This document shows, piece after piece, positions 8,608 through 22,549 of a stretch of 64,000 nt of DNA. The notes beneath the pieces were generated by a model that saw nothing but the letters and a program-made list of their open reading frames with translations, searched no databases and had not been told where the DNA came from. Location: contig NZ_CP114905.1 of the NCBI RefSeq assembly GCF_027497195.1, positions 186,001 to 250,000 of the forward strand, written 5' to 3'. Origin of the DNA: Streptomyces sp. WMMC500. GTDB lineage: Bacteria > Actinomycetota > Actinomycetes > Streptomycetales > Streptomycetaceae. Each line of letters starts with the position of its first letter. Within the stretch, counting starts at the first letter, position 1. The translations under genes and the position numbers were made by a program.

Positions 8608-9269
8608 GCGGTGGCTCCTTCCAGTGCCTCCGGCCGCCCGGCGGCGGGAGGGGCGGTGCGCCGGCTCGCGGTCCACCAGGCGCGCAGGCCGAGGAGGACG
8701 ACGACGCCGTAGACGACGTACACGAGGGCGGAGAACTTCAGGTCGCCGGAGTACGCGAGGGGGACGCCGACGGCGTCGACGGCGAGCCAGGCGAACCAGA
8801 ACTCGACCCAGCCGCGGGCCATGGCGACCATGGCGGCGACAGAGCCGGTGAACAGGTAGGCGTCGGGCCAGGGGTTCCAGGACAGCGACGGGACGGCCAG
8901 GAAGAGCAGCGCGACGGCGGTGGTGCCGGCCGCGGTGGCGGCGACGAGCCAGGCGCGCTCGGTCCAGGTGGCGAAGCGCACCTGTATCGCCCCGCTCTCG
9001 CGCCGGCCGCGCGCCCACTGCGTCCAGCCCCACGCCGAGACGCCGACGACCAGCAGTTGCTTGCCGACGCCGCCGGTGAGGCCGGCGGAGGCGTAGGCGA
9101 CGACGAGCACCGCGCCGGAGAGCGCCTGGGCCGGCCAGACCGCCACGGAGCGGCGCCAGCCGAGGGCCAGGGCCGTGAGGCCCAGCACGTTGCCGGTCAT
9201 GTCGGCCCACTTGATGTCCTCGCCGAACACCGAGAAGGCCACCCCGTTGAGGGAGTCCAGGGCGTTCAC
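8604..9269 (-). CDS. ribM: PnuC-family flavin transporter (RibM-like)
   Basis: 221 residues with about seven hydrophobic segments and the PnuC-family pattern [16 protein letters not shown] followed by [13 protein letters not shown]. PnuC proteins are facilitated-diffusion vitamin transporters. The version placed inside FMN-riboswitch rib operons of Streptomyces and Corynebacterium is RibM, which imports riboflavin (and roseoflavin). GTG at 9269 overlaps the ribE stop (GTGA), and its stop overlaps ribBA (ATGA). Nicotinamide riboside is the alternative substrate, but the operon context argues for riboflavin. Confidence 0.85.
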   Translation of the reverse strand: MNALDSLNGVAFSVFGEDIKWADMTGNVLGLTALALGWRRSVAVWPAQALSGAVLVVAYASAGLTGGVGKQLLVVGVSAWGWTQWARGRRESGAIQVRFATWTERAWLVAATAAGTTAVALLFLAVPSLSWNPWPDAYLFTGSVAAMVAMARGWVEFWFAWLAVDAVGVPLAYSGDLKFSALVYVVYGVVVLLGLRAWWTASRRTAPPAAGRPEALEGATA

Positions 9270-9883
9270 TCCCGCGCTCCCCCGGCGCGGGCGGCGTGCG
9301 GGGCGAGCAGCCGCTCGACGTACTTGGCGACGACGTCGACCTCCAGGTTGACCTTGTCGCCGGGCTGTTTGAGGCCGAGGGTGGTCAGCGCGAGCGTGGT
9401 GGGGATGAGGCTGACGGTGAAGAAGTCGGGGCCGGCGTCCACGACGGTGAGGCTGACGCCGTCGACGGTGATGGAGCCCTTCTCCACGACGTAGCGGGTG
9501 AGGGCGTCCGGCAGCGAGACGGTGACGATCTCCCAGTTGTCGGAGGTCTTGCGCTCCATGATCTCGCCGGTGCCGTCGACGTGGCCCTGCACCAGGTGCC
9601 CGCCGAGACGACCGCCGACGGCGGTGGGGCGCTCCAGGTTGACCCGGTCGCCCGGGCCGAGCCCGCCGAGGCTGGAGCGGTTCAGCGTCTCGGCCATCAC
9701 GTCGGCGGTGAACTCCGGTCCCTCCTGGTCGACGACGGTCAGGCAGACGCCGTTGACGGCGACGGAGTCGCCGTGCCGGGCGCCCTCGGTGACGACGGGG
9801 CCGCGCAGCCGGAAGCGGGCGGCGTCCGGCAGCTCCTCGACGGCGACGACCTCGCCGAGCTCTTCAACGATTCCGGTGAACAA
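9266..9883 (-). CDS. ribE: Riboflavin synthase, alpha subunit
   Basis: 205 residues. It dismutates two molecules of 6,7-dimethyl-8-ribityllumazine to riboflavin and the ribitylamino-uracil. It consists of two lumazine-binding repeats; the first opens with FTGIVEELG and the second with [12 protein letters not shown] near residue 95. The start appears to be a rare TTG at 9883, six bases behind GGAGAG, because the family begins exactly at (M)FTGIVEE. It follows ribD with a gap of two bases. Confidence 0.95.
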   Translation of the reverse strand: MFTGIVEELGEVVAVEELPDAARFRLRGPVVTEGARHGDSVAVNGVCLTVVDQEGPEFTADVMAETLNRSSLGGLGPGDRVNLERPTAVGGRLGGHLVQGHVDGTGEIMERKTSDNWEIVTVSLPDALTRYVVEKGSITVDGVSLTVVDAGPDFFTVSLIPTTLALTTLGLKQPGDKVNLEVDVVAKYVERLLAPHAARAGGARE

Positions 9884-9885
9884 CG

Positions 9886-11046
9886 TCAGCTCTCCTTGGT
9901 GGCGGGCGGCTCTGGGGCGGGTCCCGGCACGGCGGTCAGCCGCAGGTCGGGGCCGAGGTGATCGACGGCGGTCACGTCGAGGCGCAACGCCTCGCCGATC
10001 GTTCCGATTCCGGCGTCGGCGAGCGCGGCGGGCCCGGCGCCCAGCAGGACGGGGGCGAGGTAGCAGACGACCCGGTCGACGACGCCGGCGGCGAGGAACG
10101 CCCCGGCGAGCGTCGGGCCGCCCTCCAGCAGTACGGAGCGCACGTCCCGCCCGTACAGCGCGGCGAGCAGCGCGGCGACGTCGAGGCCGCGGCCGCCGGC
10201 GGCGCGCGGCAGGCGCACCACCTCGGCGCGGTGGCCGCCGCGGGCGGCGGCGGCGCCGAGGACGGCGGTGAGGCGGTCCATGGCGGCGTCGGCGGCCACG
10301 GCCACGAGGGTGGGCGCGGCGCCGTCGAGGATCCGGGCGCCGGGGGTGAGCGCGGTGCCCTCGGTGTCGGCGACGACGCGCAGCGGCTGGGTGGCGCCTG
10401 CCTCGGCGCGGGGTCCGCGGACGGCGAGCTGGGGGTCGTCGGCACGCAGGGTGCCGGAGCCGACGACGACGGCGTCGGCCTCGGCGCGCAGCCGGTGGAC
10501 GTCGGCGCGGGCGGCGGGCGAGGTGATCCAGCGGCTGGTGCCGTCGGCGGCGGCGCTGCGGCCGTCCAGCGTGGCGGCGTACTTCCACAGCACGTAGGGG
10601 CGGCCGCGCAGCGCGGAGGTCAGCCACGGCTCGTTCCCGGCGGCGGCCTCGTCGGCGAGCAGGCCGCCCTCGACCTCGATGCCGGCGGCGGCGAGCGCGG
10701 CGGCCCCGCCGCCGGCCGCGGGGGTGGGGTCGGCGACGGCGTAGACGACGCGGGCGACGCCGGCGTCGGCCAGGGCGCGGACGCAGGGGCCGGTGCGGCC
10801 GGTGTGGCTGCAGGGCTCGAGGGTGACGACGGCGGTGCCGCCGCGGGCCCGCTCCCCCGCGTCGGCGAGCGCGGCGACCTCGGCGTGCGGGCCGCCGGCG
10901 CGGGCGTGGTGTCCCTCGCCGGCCGGTTGGCCCGCGGCGTCGAGGATCACGCAGCCGACGACCGGGTTGGGGCTGGTGTCGCCGAGCGCCCGGGAGGCGA
11001 GCGCGATGGCGCGGCGCATGGCGTGCGCTTCGGCTGGGGTGGCCAC
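9886..11046 (-). CDS. ribD: Bifunctional diaminohydroxyphosphoribosylaminopyrimidine deaminase / uracil reductase
   Basis: 386 residues from GTG at 11046, preceded by AGGAGG at a 6-base spacing. The N-terminal deaminase domain has the zinc motifs HAEVAAL and PCSHTGRTGPC. The C-terminal reductase domain (from ~residue 150) has KYAATLDGRSAAADGTSRWI and LLEGGPTLAGAFL. It performs the second and third steps of riboflavin synthesis. It is the first gene behind the FMN riboswitch, so it heads the operon. A longer in-frame start 57 bases upstream lacks a good ribosome-binding site. Confidence 0.94.
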   Translation of the reverse strand: MATPAEAHAMRRAIALASRALGDTSPNPVVGCVILDAAGQPAGEGHHARAGGPHAEVAALADAGERARGGTAVVTLEPCSHTGRTGPCVRALADAGVARVVYAVADPTPAAGGGAAALAAAGIEVEGGLLADEAAAGNEPWLTSALRGRPYVLWKYAATLDGRSAAADGTSRWITSPAARADVHRLRAEADAVVVGSGTLRADDPQLAVRGPRAEAGATQPLRVVADTEGTALTPGARILDGAAPTLVAVAADAAMDRLTAVLGAAAARGGHRAEVVRLPRAAGGRGLDVAALLAALYGRDVRSVLLEGGPTLAGAFLAAGVVDRVVCYLAPVLLGAGPAALADAGIGTIGEALRLDVTAVDHLGPDLRLTAVPGPAPEPPATKES

Positions 11047-11194
11047 CCGGGTCCTCCTGCCTCGTCGGGCACGGACTCCGGGGCCTGTCTTGACGACAGT
11101 CACGGAACGCGATCACCGGGACGCCGACCGGGAGGCCGGTGGACCGCCCGGAAAGGGGCGGGCCGCCGCCGGCGGCGCACCTGTGGCATCCCGC

Positions 11195-11325
11195 CGCGCA
11201 CTGCCTCCCATCCGGACTTTCACCGTCGGTCCAGGAGTTTCACCTGGTCAACCGGCCGCTGGCAGCGGCCGGGTCGCGGACTGTAACCGCCGGTTCGGAT
11301 TTTCACCGACCCCGGAGTGCGCGTA
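11195..11325 (-). promoter_or_regulatory. FMN riboswitch (RFN element)
   Basis: Read on the minus strand, the region shows the conserved RFN sequence: GGGGTCGGTGAAAATCCGAA, CCGGCGGTTACAGTCCGCGA, CCAGGTGAAACTCCTGG, and GACGGTGAAAGTCCGGATGG, ending in GAGGCAGTGCGC, which closes the basal stem with GCGCAC. It binds FMN and switches off the downstream rib operon. Between it and ribD a GC hairpin (CCGCCC/GGGCGG, 11144-11161) and further inverted repeats form the likely expression platform. No U-run follows the hairpin. The rest of 11104-11516 holds no gene. Confidence 0.95.
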
Positions 11326-11516
11326 CGTCACTGGTACGCCTCCAGTCTGCCACGCGCCGGCGCGTGGCAATCCGCCGGACCCTGTGGGCTGGGTCACCTC
11401 AGCGAAGCCCCCGGGCGGCCCTCGGCGGCGGCGGGCACCACCCGTACGGGGGGTGCTCGGGGCCTCGCCAGGGCGGGTGATGGCCGCGCGGAGCCCCGGC
11501 TGTCAGGGTGACGGCC

Positions 11517-12221
11517 ATGACGTCTGTGCAGGACACGGCGGCCTCCGGCGCCCTCGACGCCGCCGCGGAACGGATGCGGTCGCTGACGTGCGAACTGCCC
11601 CGGCGCGACGGGGTGGCGGTCTTCGGTTCGGTGTATCTGGCGGTGACCGACGAGGTGCGGCTGCACCTGGCGGCCGGCGGCTTCGCCGACGGGACCGCCG
11701 CCGCCGGGCTCGCCGCGGACTTCGCCGGCCGGTTCCTGGCCGCGGTGGACGACGCCGCGCAGGGCCGCCGGCCCCCGGCGTGCTGGCGCCCGCTCTTCCA
11801 GGCCCGGCGCCACCGCGGCGTCCACACCCTGCAGTTCGCGCTCGCGGGCATCAACGCCCACATCGGCTACGACCTCCCGCTCGCCGTCGTCGCCACCTGC
11901 CGCGCCCTGGAGCGCGAACCCGAGGACGTCGAGGGCGACTACGAGCGGGTGGGCGAGGTGCTCGTACGGCTGGAGGAGCGGATCCGCGAGCAGCTCATGC
12001 CGGGTCCCGACCTGCTGGACGTCGCGGATCCGCTCACCCACCTCGCGGGGGCGTGGAGCCTGGAACGGGCCCGGGACGCCGCGTGGGCGGCGGCCCGGGT
12101 GCTGTGGCGGCTGCGCGGACTGCCGGAGGTGGGCGAGGAGTTCACCGAGCGGCTGGACCAGTCGGTGGGGCTGGTCTCGCGCTGTCTGCTGGTGCCGCTG
12201 CGCGGCTGTGCCGGCGACTGA
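11517..12221 (+). CDS. DUF5995 family protein
   Basis: 234 residues, soluble and mainly helical. It matches the actinobacterial DUF5995 family, with motifs DGVAVFGSVYLAVTDEV, CWRPLFQARRHRGVHTLQFA and GINAHIGYDLPLAVV. Its function is unknown. The conserved His/Asp-containing segments might bind a metal, but this is only an inference. ATG at 11517 is 7 bases after CAGGGT, a -10-like hexamer, so the mRNA could be leaderless; GTG at 11508 is the alternative start. It converges with davB at a gap of 11 bases. Confidence 0.8.
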   Translation: MTSVQDTAASGALDAAAERMRSLTCELPRRDGVAVFGSVYLAVTDEVRLHLAAGGFADGTAAAGLAADFAGRFLAAVDDAAQGRRPPACWRPLFQARRHRGVHTLQFALAGINAHIGYDLPLAVVATCRALEREPEDVEGDYERVGEVLVRLEERIREQLMPGPDLLDVADPLTHLAGAWSLERARDAAWAAARVLWRLRGLPEVGEEFTERLDQSVGLVSRCLLVPLRGCAGD

Positions 12222-12232
12222 GCCCCGGCCCT

Positions 12233-13936
12233 TCAGTCCTCCGGCAGCTCCACCGGGGCGATGGCGTCGAAGACGTCCCCGGGTCCGGGGTTGGCCGGGT
12301 CGGTGGCGCCGCCGAAGTGCCGCATCACGCCCCACACCGCGTTCAGCGCGGTCTGCACCGCGCCCTCGGCCCAGCCCGCCGTCCAGGAGATGTCGTCGCC
12401 TGCCAGGAACAGCCCGCGCTTGTCCGCCGGCAGCGCCTCCTGCACGAAGTGGGTGAACAGCCGCCGCTGGTAGCGGTAGTGGCCCGGCAGGTTGGCCTTG
12501 AACGCGCCCATGAAGTACGGCTCGTCCTCCCAGGAGACCGTGACCGGCGGGCCGATGACGTGCTTCCTGATGTCCACCCCCGGGTAGATCTCGCCGAGGG
12601 ACTTGAGCATGACCTCCATCCGCTCCTCCGCCGGCAGCGGCAGCCACTTCAGGCTGTCGTCGCACCAGGTGTACGACAGGCAGATCGCCGCCGGCCGGTC
12701 CGGGCCGTCGTCGAGGAGGTAGGTGCCGCGGGTCATGCGGTCGGTGAGCGTCATGGACATCACGTCGCGCCCGGTCCGCTCGTCGCGGTCCAGCCAGAAC
12801 GGCCGGTCCACGGGCACGAACAGCTTGGACGAGGCCATGTAGTGGGTGCGTTCGACGGCGGTCCAGTGGTCGATGGGCAGCAGGTCCTCGGCGCAGTCGA
12901 TCTTCGACAGGAGCATCCACGACTGGGCGGTGAAGACCGCTGCCCGGTAGGTGCGTACGTCGCCGGAGGCGTCGGTGACGGCGATCCGCTCGCCGGCGGC
13001 GCGGGCGAGCCGGGTGACCGCCGGCCGGGGGGCGCCGCCGTCGTGCAGGGCCGCGAGCGACGTGCCCTGCGGCCAGTGCACGGTCTTGTCCGGCGCGCGG
13101 TCCCAGAGCCGCAGCGGGAGCTGCCGGCTGCCGCCGACGATGCCGTGGTGGTCGTCGTCGGCCTCCGTGTAGACGACGCGCAGGATCTCCAGGATGGAGT
13201 TGGGGAAGTCGGTGTCCCAGCCGCCGGTGCCGAAGCCGACCTGGCCGAAGACCTCCCGGTGCCGGAAGGAGCGGAAGGCCGCGGAGTCGCAGAGGAAGCC
13301 GTAGAAGGTCTGGTTGTCGAGCCGTTCGACCAGCCCGGCCCACAGCTCGCGGATGCGCGGCACGTCGCGCTCGCGGATGGCCCGGTTCATGGCGGTGAAG
13401 TCCGCGCCCTCCTCCAGGCAGTCGGCCCAGGCGGCGGCCACGTCACGGTAGACCTGGGGCAGGTCGTCGATGGTGCGGGCGTAGTGCGACTCGCCCTTGA
13501 GGTCGACGACGGTGGAAGGGGTGCCGGGCGCCAGCGGGTTGGGGAAGGGGCGCGTCCGCAGACCCGTGAGGTCGATGTAGTGGCGCAGCGCCGTGGACGA
13601 GGGCGGGAAGCGCATCGCGCCCATCTCGGCGGTGAGTGCGGGGTCGCAGCCGGGGAACGTCTCGGTACGCAGCCGCCCGCCGATCCGGTCCGCCTCGTAC
13701 ACCACGGGCTTCAGGCCCATCTTCATCAGCTCGTACGCGGTGACGAGGCCGGAGAGCCCGCCGCCGACGACGGCGACCTCGGTGCCGTGCCCGGTCGCCG
13801 GTATCTGGCCGAGCCCGGCGGGGTGGCCGAGGTAGTCGTCGTACGCGAAGGGGAAGTCGGGGCCGAACATCGTGATCGGCCGCCGGGCGGGCTCCTCCCC
13901 CGCGGGGTGGACGGCGGTGGGCACGGTGGACGTCAT
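12233..13936 (-). CDS. davB: L-lysine 2-monooxygenase (flavoprotein amine oxidase family)
   Basis: 567 residues. The N-terminus ITMFGPDFPFAYDDYLGHPA followed by the FAD-binding VAVVGGGLSGLVTAYELM matches the Pseudomonas DavB pattern. So do AEMGAMRFP, FGTGGWDTDFPNS and the C-terminal FLAGDDISWTAGWAEGAVQT. The enzyme oxidatively decarboxylates L-lysine to 5-aminovaleramide. ATG at 13936 is behind GAGGAG. It lies 132 bases downstream of davA on the same strand; that gap contains several CGGGGT repeats and a small CGGCGGC/GCCGCCG hairpin. Tryptophan or phenylalanine monooxygenases are the related alternatives, but the close match and the davA partner favour lysine. Confidence 0.88.
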   Translation of the reverse strand: MTSTVPTAVHPAGEEPARRPITMFGPDFPFAYDDYLGHPAGLGQIPATGHGTEVAVVGGGLSGLVTAYELMKMGLKPVVYEADRIGGRLRTETFPGCDPALTAEMGAMRFPPSSTALRHYIDLTGLRTRPFPNPLAPGTPSTVVDLKGESHYARTIDDLPQVYRDVAAAWADCLEEGADFTAMNRAIRERDVPRIRELWAGLVERLDNQTFYGFLCDSAAFRSFRHREVFGQVGFGTGGWDTDFPNSILEILRVVYTEADDDHHGIVGGSRQLPLRLWDRAPDKTVHWPQGTSLAALHDGGAPRPAVTRLARAAGERIAVTDASGDVRTYRAAVFTAQSWMLLSKIDCAEDLLPIDHWTAVERTHYMASSKLFVPVDRPFWLDRDERTGRDVMSMTLTDRMTRGTYLLDDGPDRPAAICLSYTWCDDSLKWLPLPAEERMEVMLKSLGEIYPGVDIRKHVIGPPVTVSWEDEPYFMGAFKANLPGHYRYQRRLFTHFVQEALPADKRGLFLAGDDISWTAGWAEGAVQTALNAVWGVMRHFGGATDPANPGPGDVFDAIAPVELPED

Positions 13937-14068
13937 CGGGCGGGGCTCCTCGGGCGTGCGGGCAGGACGGCGGCGCGCAGCCGCCGCTGGGGCGTGCGGG
14001 GTACGGGGTAAGAAGTACGGGGTGCGCAGTGCGGGGTGGCCGGTCTGCGGGAACGGGGGCTCGGGCGG

Positions 14069-14857
14069 TCAGCCGTACAACTCGGGCCTCAGGTCCGCGA
14101 GGTAGGTGTTGTCGCGCCGGGCGGCGGCGATCCGGGCCGGGTCGACGTCGGTGAGGACGAGGTCCTCGCCGTCGTGCCCGGCGCGGGCGCGCACCGTGCC
14201 GTCCGGGGCGGCCAGGCAGCTCAGCCCGGCGAAGTCGTAGTCGCCCTCGACGCCGACGCGGTTGGCGTACGCGACGTAGAGCTGGCTCTCGTAGGCGCGC
14301 GCGGGCACGAGCGTGCGGGCCACGAACTCGTACGGGCGCATCAGCGCGGTGGGCACGAGCAGCAGCTCCGTGCCGGCCCGGGCGTGCGCCCGCACCAGCT
14401 CGGGGAACTCCACGTCGTAGCAGATCAGGATGCCGACGCGGACGCCGTCGACGTCGGCCTGGACCACCGCGGTGTCGCCGGGGGTGAAGAACTTCCGCTC
14501 GAAGTCGCCGAAGAGGTGCGTCTTGCGGTAGTTGGCCAGCGGATAGCCGTACGGGGTGATGAGCTGGACGGCGTTGTACACGTCGTTGCCGTCCCGCTCC
14601 GGGTAGCCGTAGGCGATGGACAGGCCGTGGTCGGCGGCGATGCCGGCGACTGCGCGGGCGCCCGGGCCGTCGGCGGGCTCGGCCCGGCCCGCCGGGTCCG
14701 TGGCGTACCCGCTGAGGAACAGCTCGGGGGCGACGAGCAGCCGCGCGCCTCCGGCGGCGGCGTTACGGGCGGCGGTCTCCAGTGCGGCGAGCCCCTCCTG
14801 TCTGCTCGGGGGCACCCCGGCCGGCCCCTGGAGCAGGGCGATGCGCAGCGGCACCAT
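14069..14857 (-). CDS. davA: 5-aminovaleramide amidohydrolase (nitrilase superfamily)
   Basis: 262 residues from ATG at 14857. It is a carbon-nitrogen hydrolase with the Glu-Lys-Cys triad visible in APELFLSGY, NYRKTHLFGDFE and ILICYDVEFPE. Overall it reads like Pseudomonas DavA, which hydrolyses 5-aminovaleramide to 5-aminovalerate. It sits just upstream of davB, so the two enzymes would convert lysine to 5-aminovalerate. The later genes davT and davD are not in the window. A slightly longer start adds 5 residues but is less family-like. Confidence 0.87.
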   Translation of the reverse strand: MVPLRIALLQGPAGVPPSRQEGLAALETAARNAAAGGARLLVAPELFLSGYATDPAGRAEPADGPGARAVAGIAADHGLSIAYGYPERDGNDVYNAVQLITPYGYPLANYRKTHLFGDFERKFFTPGDTAVVQADVDGVRVGILICYDVEFPELVRAHARAGTELLLVPTALMRPYEFVARTLVPARAYESQLYVAYANRVGVEGDYDFAGLSCLAAPDGTVRARAGHDGEDLVLTDVDPARIAAARRDNTYLADLRPELYG

Positions 14858-14938
14858 GTGGCAACCTCGCAAGGCGGGTGGGTGGGGTCCGTTTCTCCCG
14901 ACGGTACGTCCTCGACAAGGCCGTGAACAAGGCCGGTC

Positions 14939-14999
14939 GATTGCGTCCGACCAGGCGATTCGTTGCGTCGCCGGCGGTTTCCGCGGTGATCCGTTGCGT
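14939..14999 (-). promoter_or_regulatory. Three phased TTGCGT repeats in the davA-davB promoter region
   Basis: TTGCGT occurs at 14941-14946, 14963-14968 and 14994-14999. The last two lie in the longer repeat GAT(T/C)CGTTGCGT. Spacings are 22 and 31 bases, about two and three helical turns, so the sites face the same side of the DNA. They lie between the Lrp-type regulator gene and davA. Lrp/AsnC octamers typically bind several helically phased sites, so these are candidate operators. Confidence 0.45.
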
Positions 15000-15014
15000 G
15001 GCCCGCGGGGCGGC

Positions 15015-15470
15015 TCACAGCGGTGGGTCGGGAGCGTAGCGGCGCACGAGCGGGGAGAGGACGAGGACCGATCTGGTGCGCTCGACGAAGGGCTCGCCGG
15101 CGATCCGTTCCAGCACTTCTTCGAAGTGGCGCATGTCGGTGGCGAAGATCTGCACGATGGCGTCGGCGTCGCCGGTGACCGTGGAGGCGGCGGCCACCTC
15201 CGCGTAGCGCTCCAGGGCGCGGCGGATGTCGCCGGGGCCGGTGTTGGAGCGGCAGTACAGCTCGACGTAGCCCTCGGTGGCCCAGCCGAGCGCGGCGGGG
15301 TCGACCCGTACGGTGAAGCCCGTGACGGCGCCGGCCGCGCGCAGCCTGTCCACGCGCCGCTTGACCGCGGGCGCGGACAGGCCGACCTCGGCGCCGATGT
15401 CGGCGTAGGTGCGGCGGGCGTCCTCGGCGAGGGCGCGCACGATCCGCTCGTCCAGCTCGTCGAGTCGCAT
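15015..15470 (-). CDS. Lrp/AsnC family transcriptional regulator
   Basis: 151 residues. The N-terminal winged helix-turn-helix (about 1-60) starts with the family pattern LDELDERIVRALAEDARRTYADIGAEVGLS. A RAM/ligand-binding domain follows (about 70-145). It is transcribed in the same direction as davA-davB and sits 157 bases upstream of them. The most economical role is lysine-responsive control of davA-davB, as known for Lrp-type regulators of amino-acid catabolism; this is inferred from position and from the phased repeats in between. Confidence 0.9.
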   Translation of the reverse strand: MRLDELDERIVRALAEDARRTYADIGAEVGLSAPAVKRRVDRLRAAGAVTGFTVRVDPAALGWATEGYVELYCRSNTGPGDIRRALERYAEVAAASTVTGDADAIVQIFATDMRHFEEVLERIAGEPFVERTRSVLVLSPLVRRYAPDPPL

Positions 15471-15530
15471 GTCGGCAGTACACCACGGCCGGCCGGGCGG
15501 CTCCCGCCGTGGTCGGCCGGGCGGCCGGGG

Positions 15531-17594
<2,064 letters not shown>

Positions 17595-17633
17595 CTACGG
17601 AAACACGTGCACACCCCGTCACGGGAGGACGAC

Positions 17634-17924
17634 ATGCCGACGCAGCCGACGCGGGTGCCGGCAGTGGACACCGGAACCCGCCCGCCCACAGGTCCGCGCT
17701 CAGCGGACCGGGAGCCCGACCCCGTACCGCCGATGCCGCCGCCGACGCCGCCGACCCCGCCCGCGCCGCCCGCCCCGCCGCGGCCCGGCCCGGACCCGGG
17801 GCCCGGCCCCGGGCCGCGCCCCGGTCCCGTACCGGAGCCGCCGCCCGCGCCGGATCCGATCCCCAAGCCGCCGGGCCCCGACCCGGTGCCGGAGCCCAGC
17901 CCGCAGCCGGGCCCGGTGAGCTGA
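17634..17924 (+). CDS. Proline-rich protein of unknown function
   Basis: 96 residues from ATG at 17634, behind GGGAGG at a 7-base spacing. About 40% of residues are proline, in repeats such as PMPPPTPPTPP and PDPGPGPGPRPGP. There is no signal peptide or transmembrane helix, so it is probably an extended, disordered polypeptide. The good ribosome-binding site and the location just before the Cys-rich four-helix gene support a real gene, but low complexity makes this uncertain. Confidence 0.5.
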   Translation: MPTQPTRVPAVDTGTRPPTGPRSADREPDPVPPMPPPTPPTPPAPPAPPRPGPDPGPGPGPRPGPVPEPPPAPDPIPKPPGPDPVPEPSPQPGPVS

Positions 17925-17964
17925 CACCGATGGCGCGGCGGTTGCGGTGAAGGAGGCGATCCAG

Positions 17965-18342
17965 GTGGCCGTTTCGGCCGACGAACTCGACCGCGAGGCC
18001 CTCGTCCGCTACATCGAGGAGGGGTTCGCCTGCGCGCAGGCGTGCGCGGAGTGCGCGACCGCGTGCCTGCAGCCCGCCGGGGCGGCGGAGCCGGGCGCGG
18101 TGCAGCGGCTGGACCTGCGGTGCGCGGACGTGTGCGAGCACACCTCCCGGATGCTCACGCAGCACGGCCGGCACGACGTGCCGGGGCTGCGGGCGCAGGT
18201 CGAGCTCTGTGCCGAGACGTGCGCGGCGTGCGCCGAGGACTACGAGCGGCTGGCCGCCGACGCGCCGGGGGCCGCGGAACGGGCGCAGGCGTGCCGGCGC
18301 TGCGAGGAGGCGTGCCGGGAGTTCCTGGTGAACCTGCTCTGA
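17965..18342 (+). CDS. Four-helix bundle Cys-rich (copper-storage-like / DUF326) protein
   Basis: 125 residues. GTG at 17965 is chosen because AAGGAGG lies 8 bases before it; a GTG 18 bases upstream has no such site. Twelve Cys residues lie in helical registers (CAQACAECATAC, CADVC, CAETCAAC, CRRCEEAC), as in DUF326/Csp proteins, which bind Cu(I) inside a four-helix bundle. The lack of an export signal suggests a cytosolic copper or metal buffer. It may be co-transcribed with the proline-rich gene 40 bases upstream. Confidence 0.8.
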   Translation: MAVSADELDREALVRYIEEGFACAQACAECATACLQPAGAAEPGAVQRLDLRCADVCEHTSRMLTQHGRHDVPGLRAQVELCAETCAACAEDYERLAADAPGAAERAQACRRCEEACREFLVNLL

Positions 18343-21486
<3,144 letters not shown>

Positions 21487-21521
21487 GCAGCGCGGGTCCG
21501 CCCCGCGGCCGTACACCGCCG

Positions 21522-21556
21522 CCACCGCCCGGCCGGAACCTCCGGCCGGGCGGTGG
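21522..21556. terminator. Bidirectional terminator between icd and the CoA lyase gene
   Basis: A perfect 15-base inverted repeat (21522-21536 with 21542-21556, loop AACCT) lies between two convergent genes. It is followed by two tandem copies of GGGCGGTGGTGCGCC (21548-21562 and 21563-21577), the first overlapping the repeat arm. Confidence 0.7.
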
Positions 21557-21583
21557 TGCGCCGGGCGGTGGTGCGCCGGGCAG

Positions 21584-22549
21584 TCAGGCGCTCCGGCGGT
21601 GGGCCAGGCGCAGGGTGCGGTGGGCCTCGGCCACCACCGCGGCGTCGACGAAGCGGCCGTCGGGCAGCGCGAGGGCCCCGGCGTTCGTGGCCGCCGCGGC
21701 GACGATCTCCTCGGCCCGTTCGACCTCCTGCCGGGTCGGCAGGAACGCGCGCTCGATCACCGGCAGTTGCCGGGGGTGGATCGCCGTACGGCCCAGGAAG
21801 CCCAGGGCCCGGCCGGCGGCGCAGGAGCGGGCGAGGCCGTCGAGGTCGGCGACGTCCGGGTAGACGGACTGCGCGGGCGGCGCGAGCCCGGCGGCGCGGG
21901 CGGCGACGACGGCGCGGCTGCGCGGCCAGGCCAGCCCCGCGCCGTCGGCGACCCCCAACTCGGCCCGCAGGTCGGCCTCGCCGAGTGCGATCCCGCGCAC
22001 GGCGGGGTGCGCGGCGGCGATCTCGTAGGCGCGCTCGATGCCGAGGGCGGATTCGAGGAGCGGGTAGAGGGGCGGTACGCCGCCGGTGGCCGGGTGGCCG
22101 GGGGGCGGCGCGTCGGCGGCCGGCGCGGGCGTGCGGTCCGGGGCGGCGGCGCCGGCTTCACGTACGGCCGTCGCCACGCGCAGCACCTCCTCCCGGCCGC
22201 CGGTCTTCGGCAGCCGGAGTCCGGCCAGGCCCGGCAGCGGGGCCAGCGTGCGCAGTTCGCCGTCCGCCAGCGGCCCCGCGAGCGCGTTGACGCGGACGTG
22301 CACCGGCACCGGGCCGGGGTGCGGCTCGCTCAGCAGCTCCGCGGTGGCGGCCAGCGCGTACGCCTTGCGCTCGGGCGCCACCGCGTCCTCCAGGTCCACC
22401 AGCACCACGTCCGCGCCGCTGCGCAGCGCCTTGGCCACCACCGCGGGCCGGTCCCCCGGCACGTACAGCCAGGTGAGATACGTGTCCTGCACGCCCCCGG
22501 CCCCGGCGCCGCCCGCCGGGTCCGCCGCGACCGCGCGCGGGGCGCTCAC
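21584..22549 (-). CDS. CitE-like CoA ester lyase (HpcH/HpaI aldolase family)
   Basis: 321 residues from GTG at 22549, overlapping the CoA-transferase stop by GTGA. After a ~25-residue extension it shows the family start [15 protein letters not shown], the acidic metal site [17 protein letters not shown], and [12 protein letters not shown]. Stand-alone CitE-like enzymes cleave malyl-CoA, citramalyl-CoA or methylmalyl-CoA. Coupling to a CoA-transferase suggests activation and then cleavage of a small hydroxy-dicarboxylic acid; the substrate cannot be read from sequence. Confidence 0.87.
   Translation of the reverse strand: MSAPRAVAADPAGGAGAGGVQDTYLTWLYVPGDRPAVVAKALRSGADVVLVDLEDAVAPERKAYALAATAELLSEPHPGPVPVHVRVNALAGPLADGELRTLAPLPGLAGLRLPKTGGREEVLRVATAVREAGAAAPDRTPAPAADAPPPGHPATGGVPPLYPLLESALGIERAYEIAAAHPAVRGIALGEADLRAELGVADGAGLAWPRSRAVVAARAAGLAPPAQSVYPDVADLDGLARSCAAGRALGFLGRTAIHPRQLPVIERAFLPTRQEVERAEEIVAAAATNAGALALPDGRFVDAAVVAEAHRTLRLAHRRSA

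Noticed and set aside
13990..14045. Four or five CGGGGT repeats between davA and davB
   Set aside because: Short GC-rich repeats of this kind arise easily in this genome and show no regular spacing.
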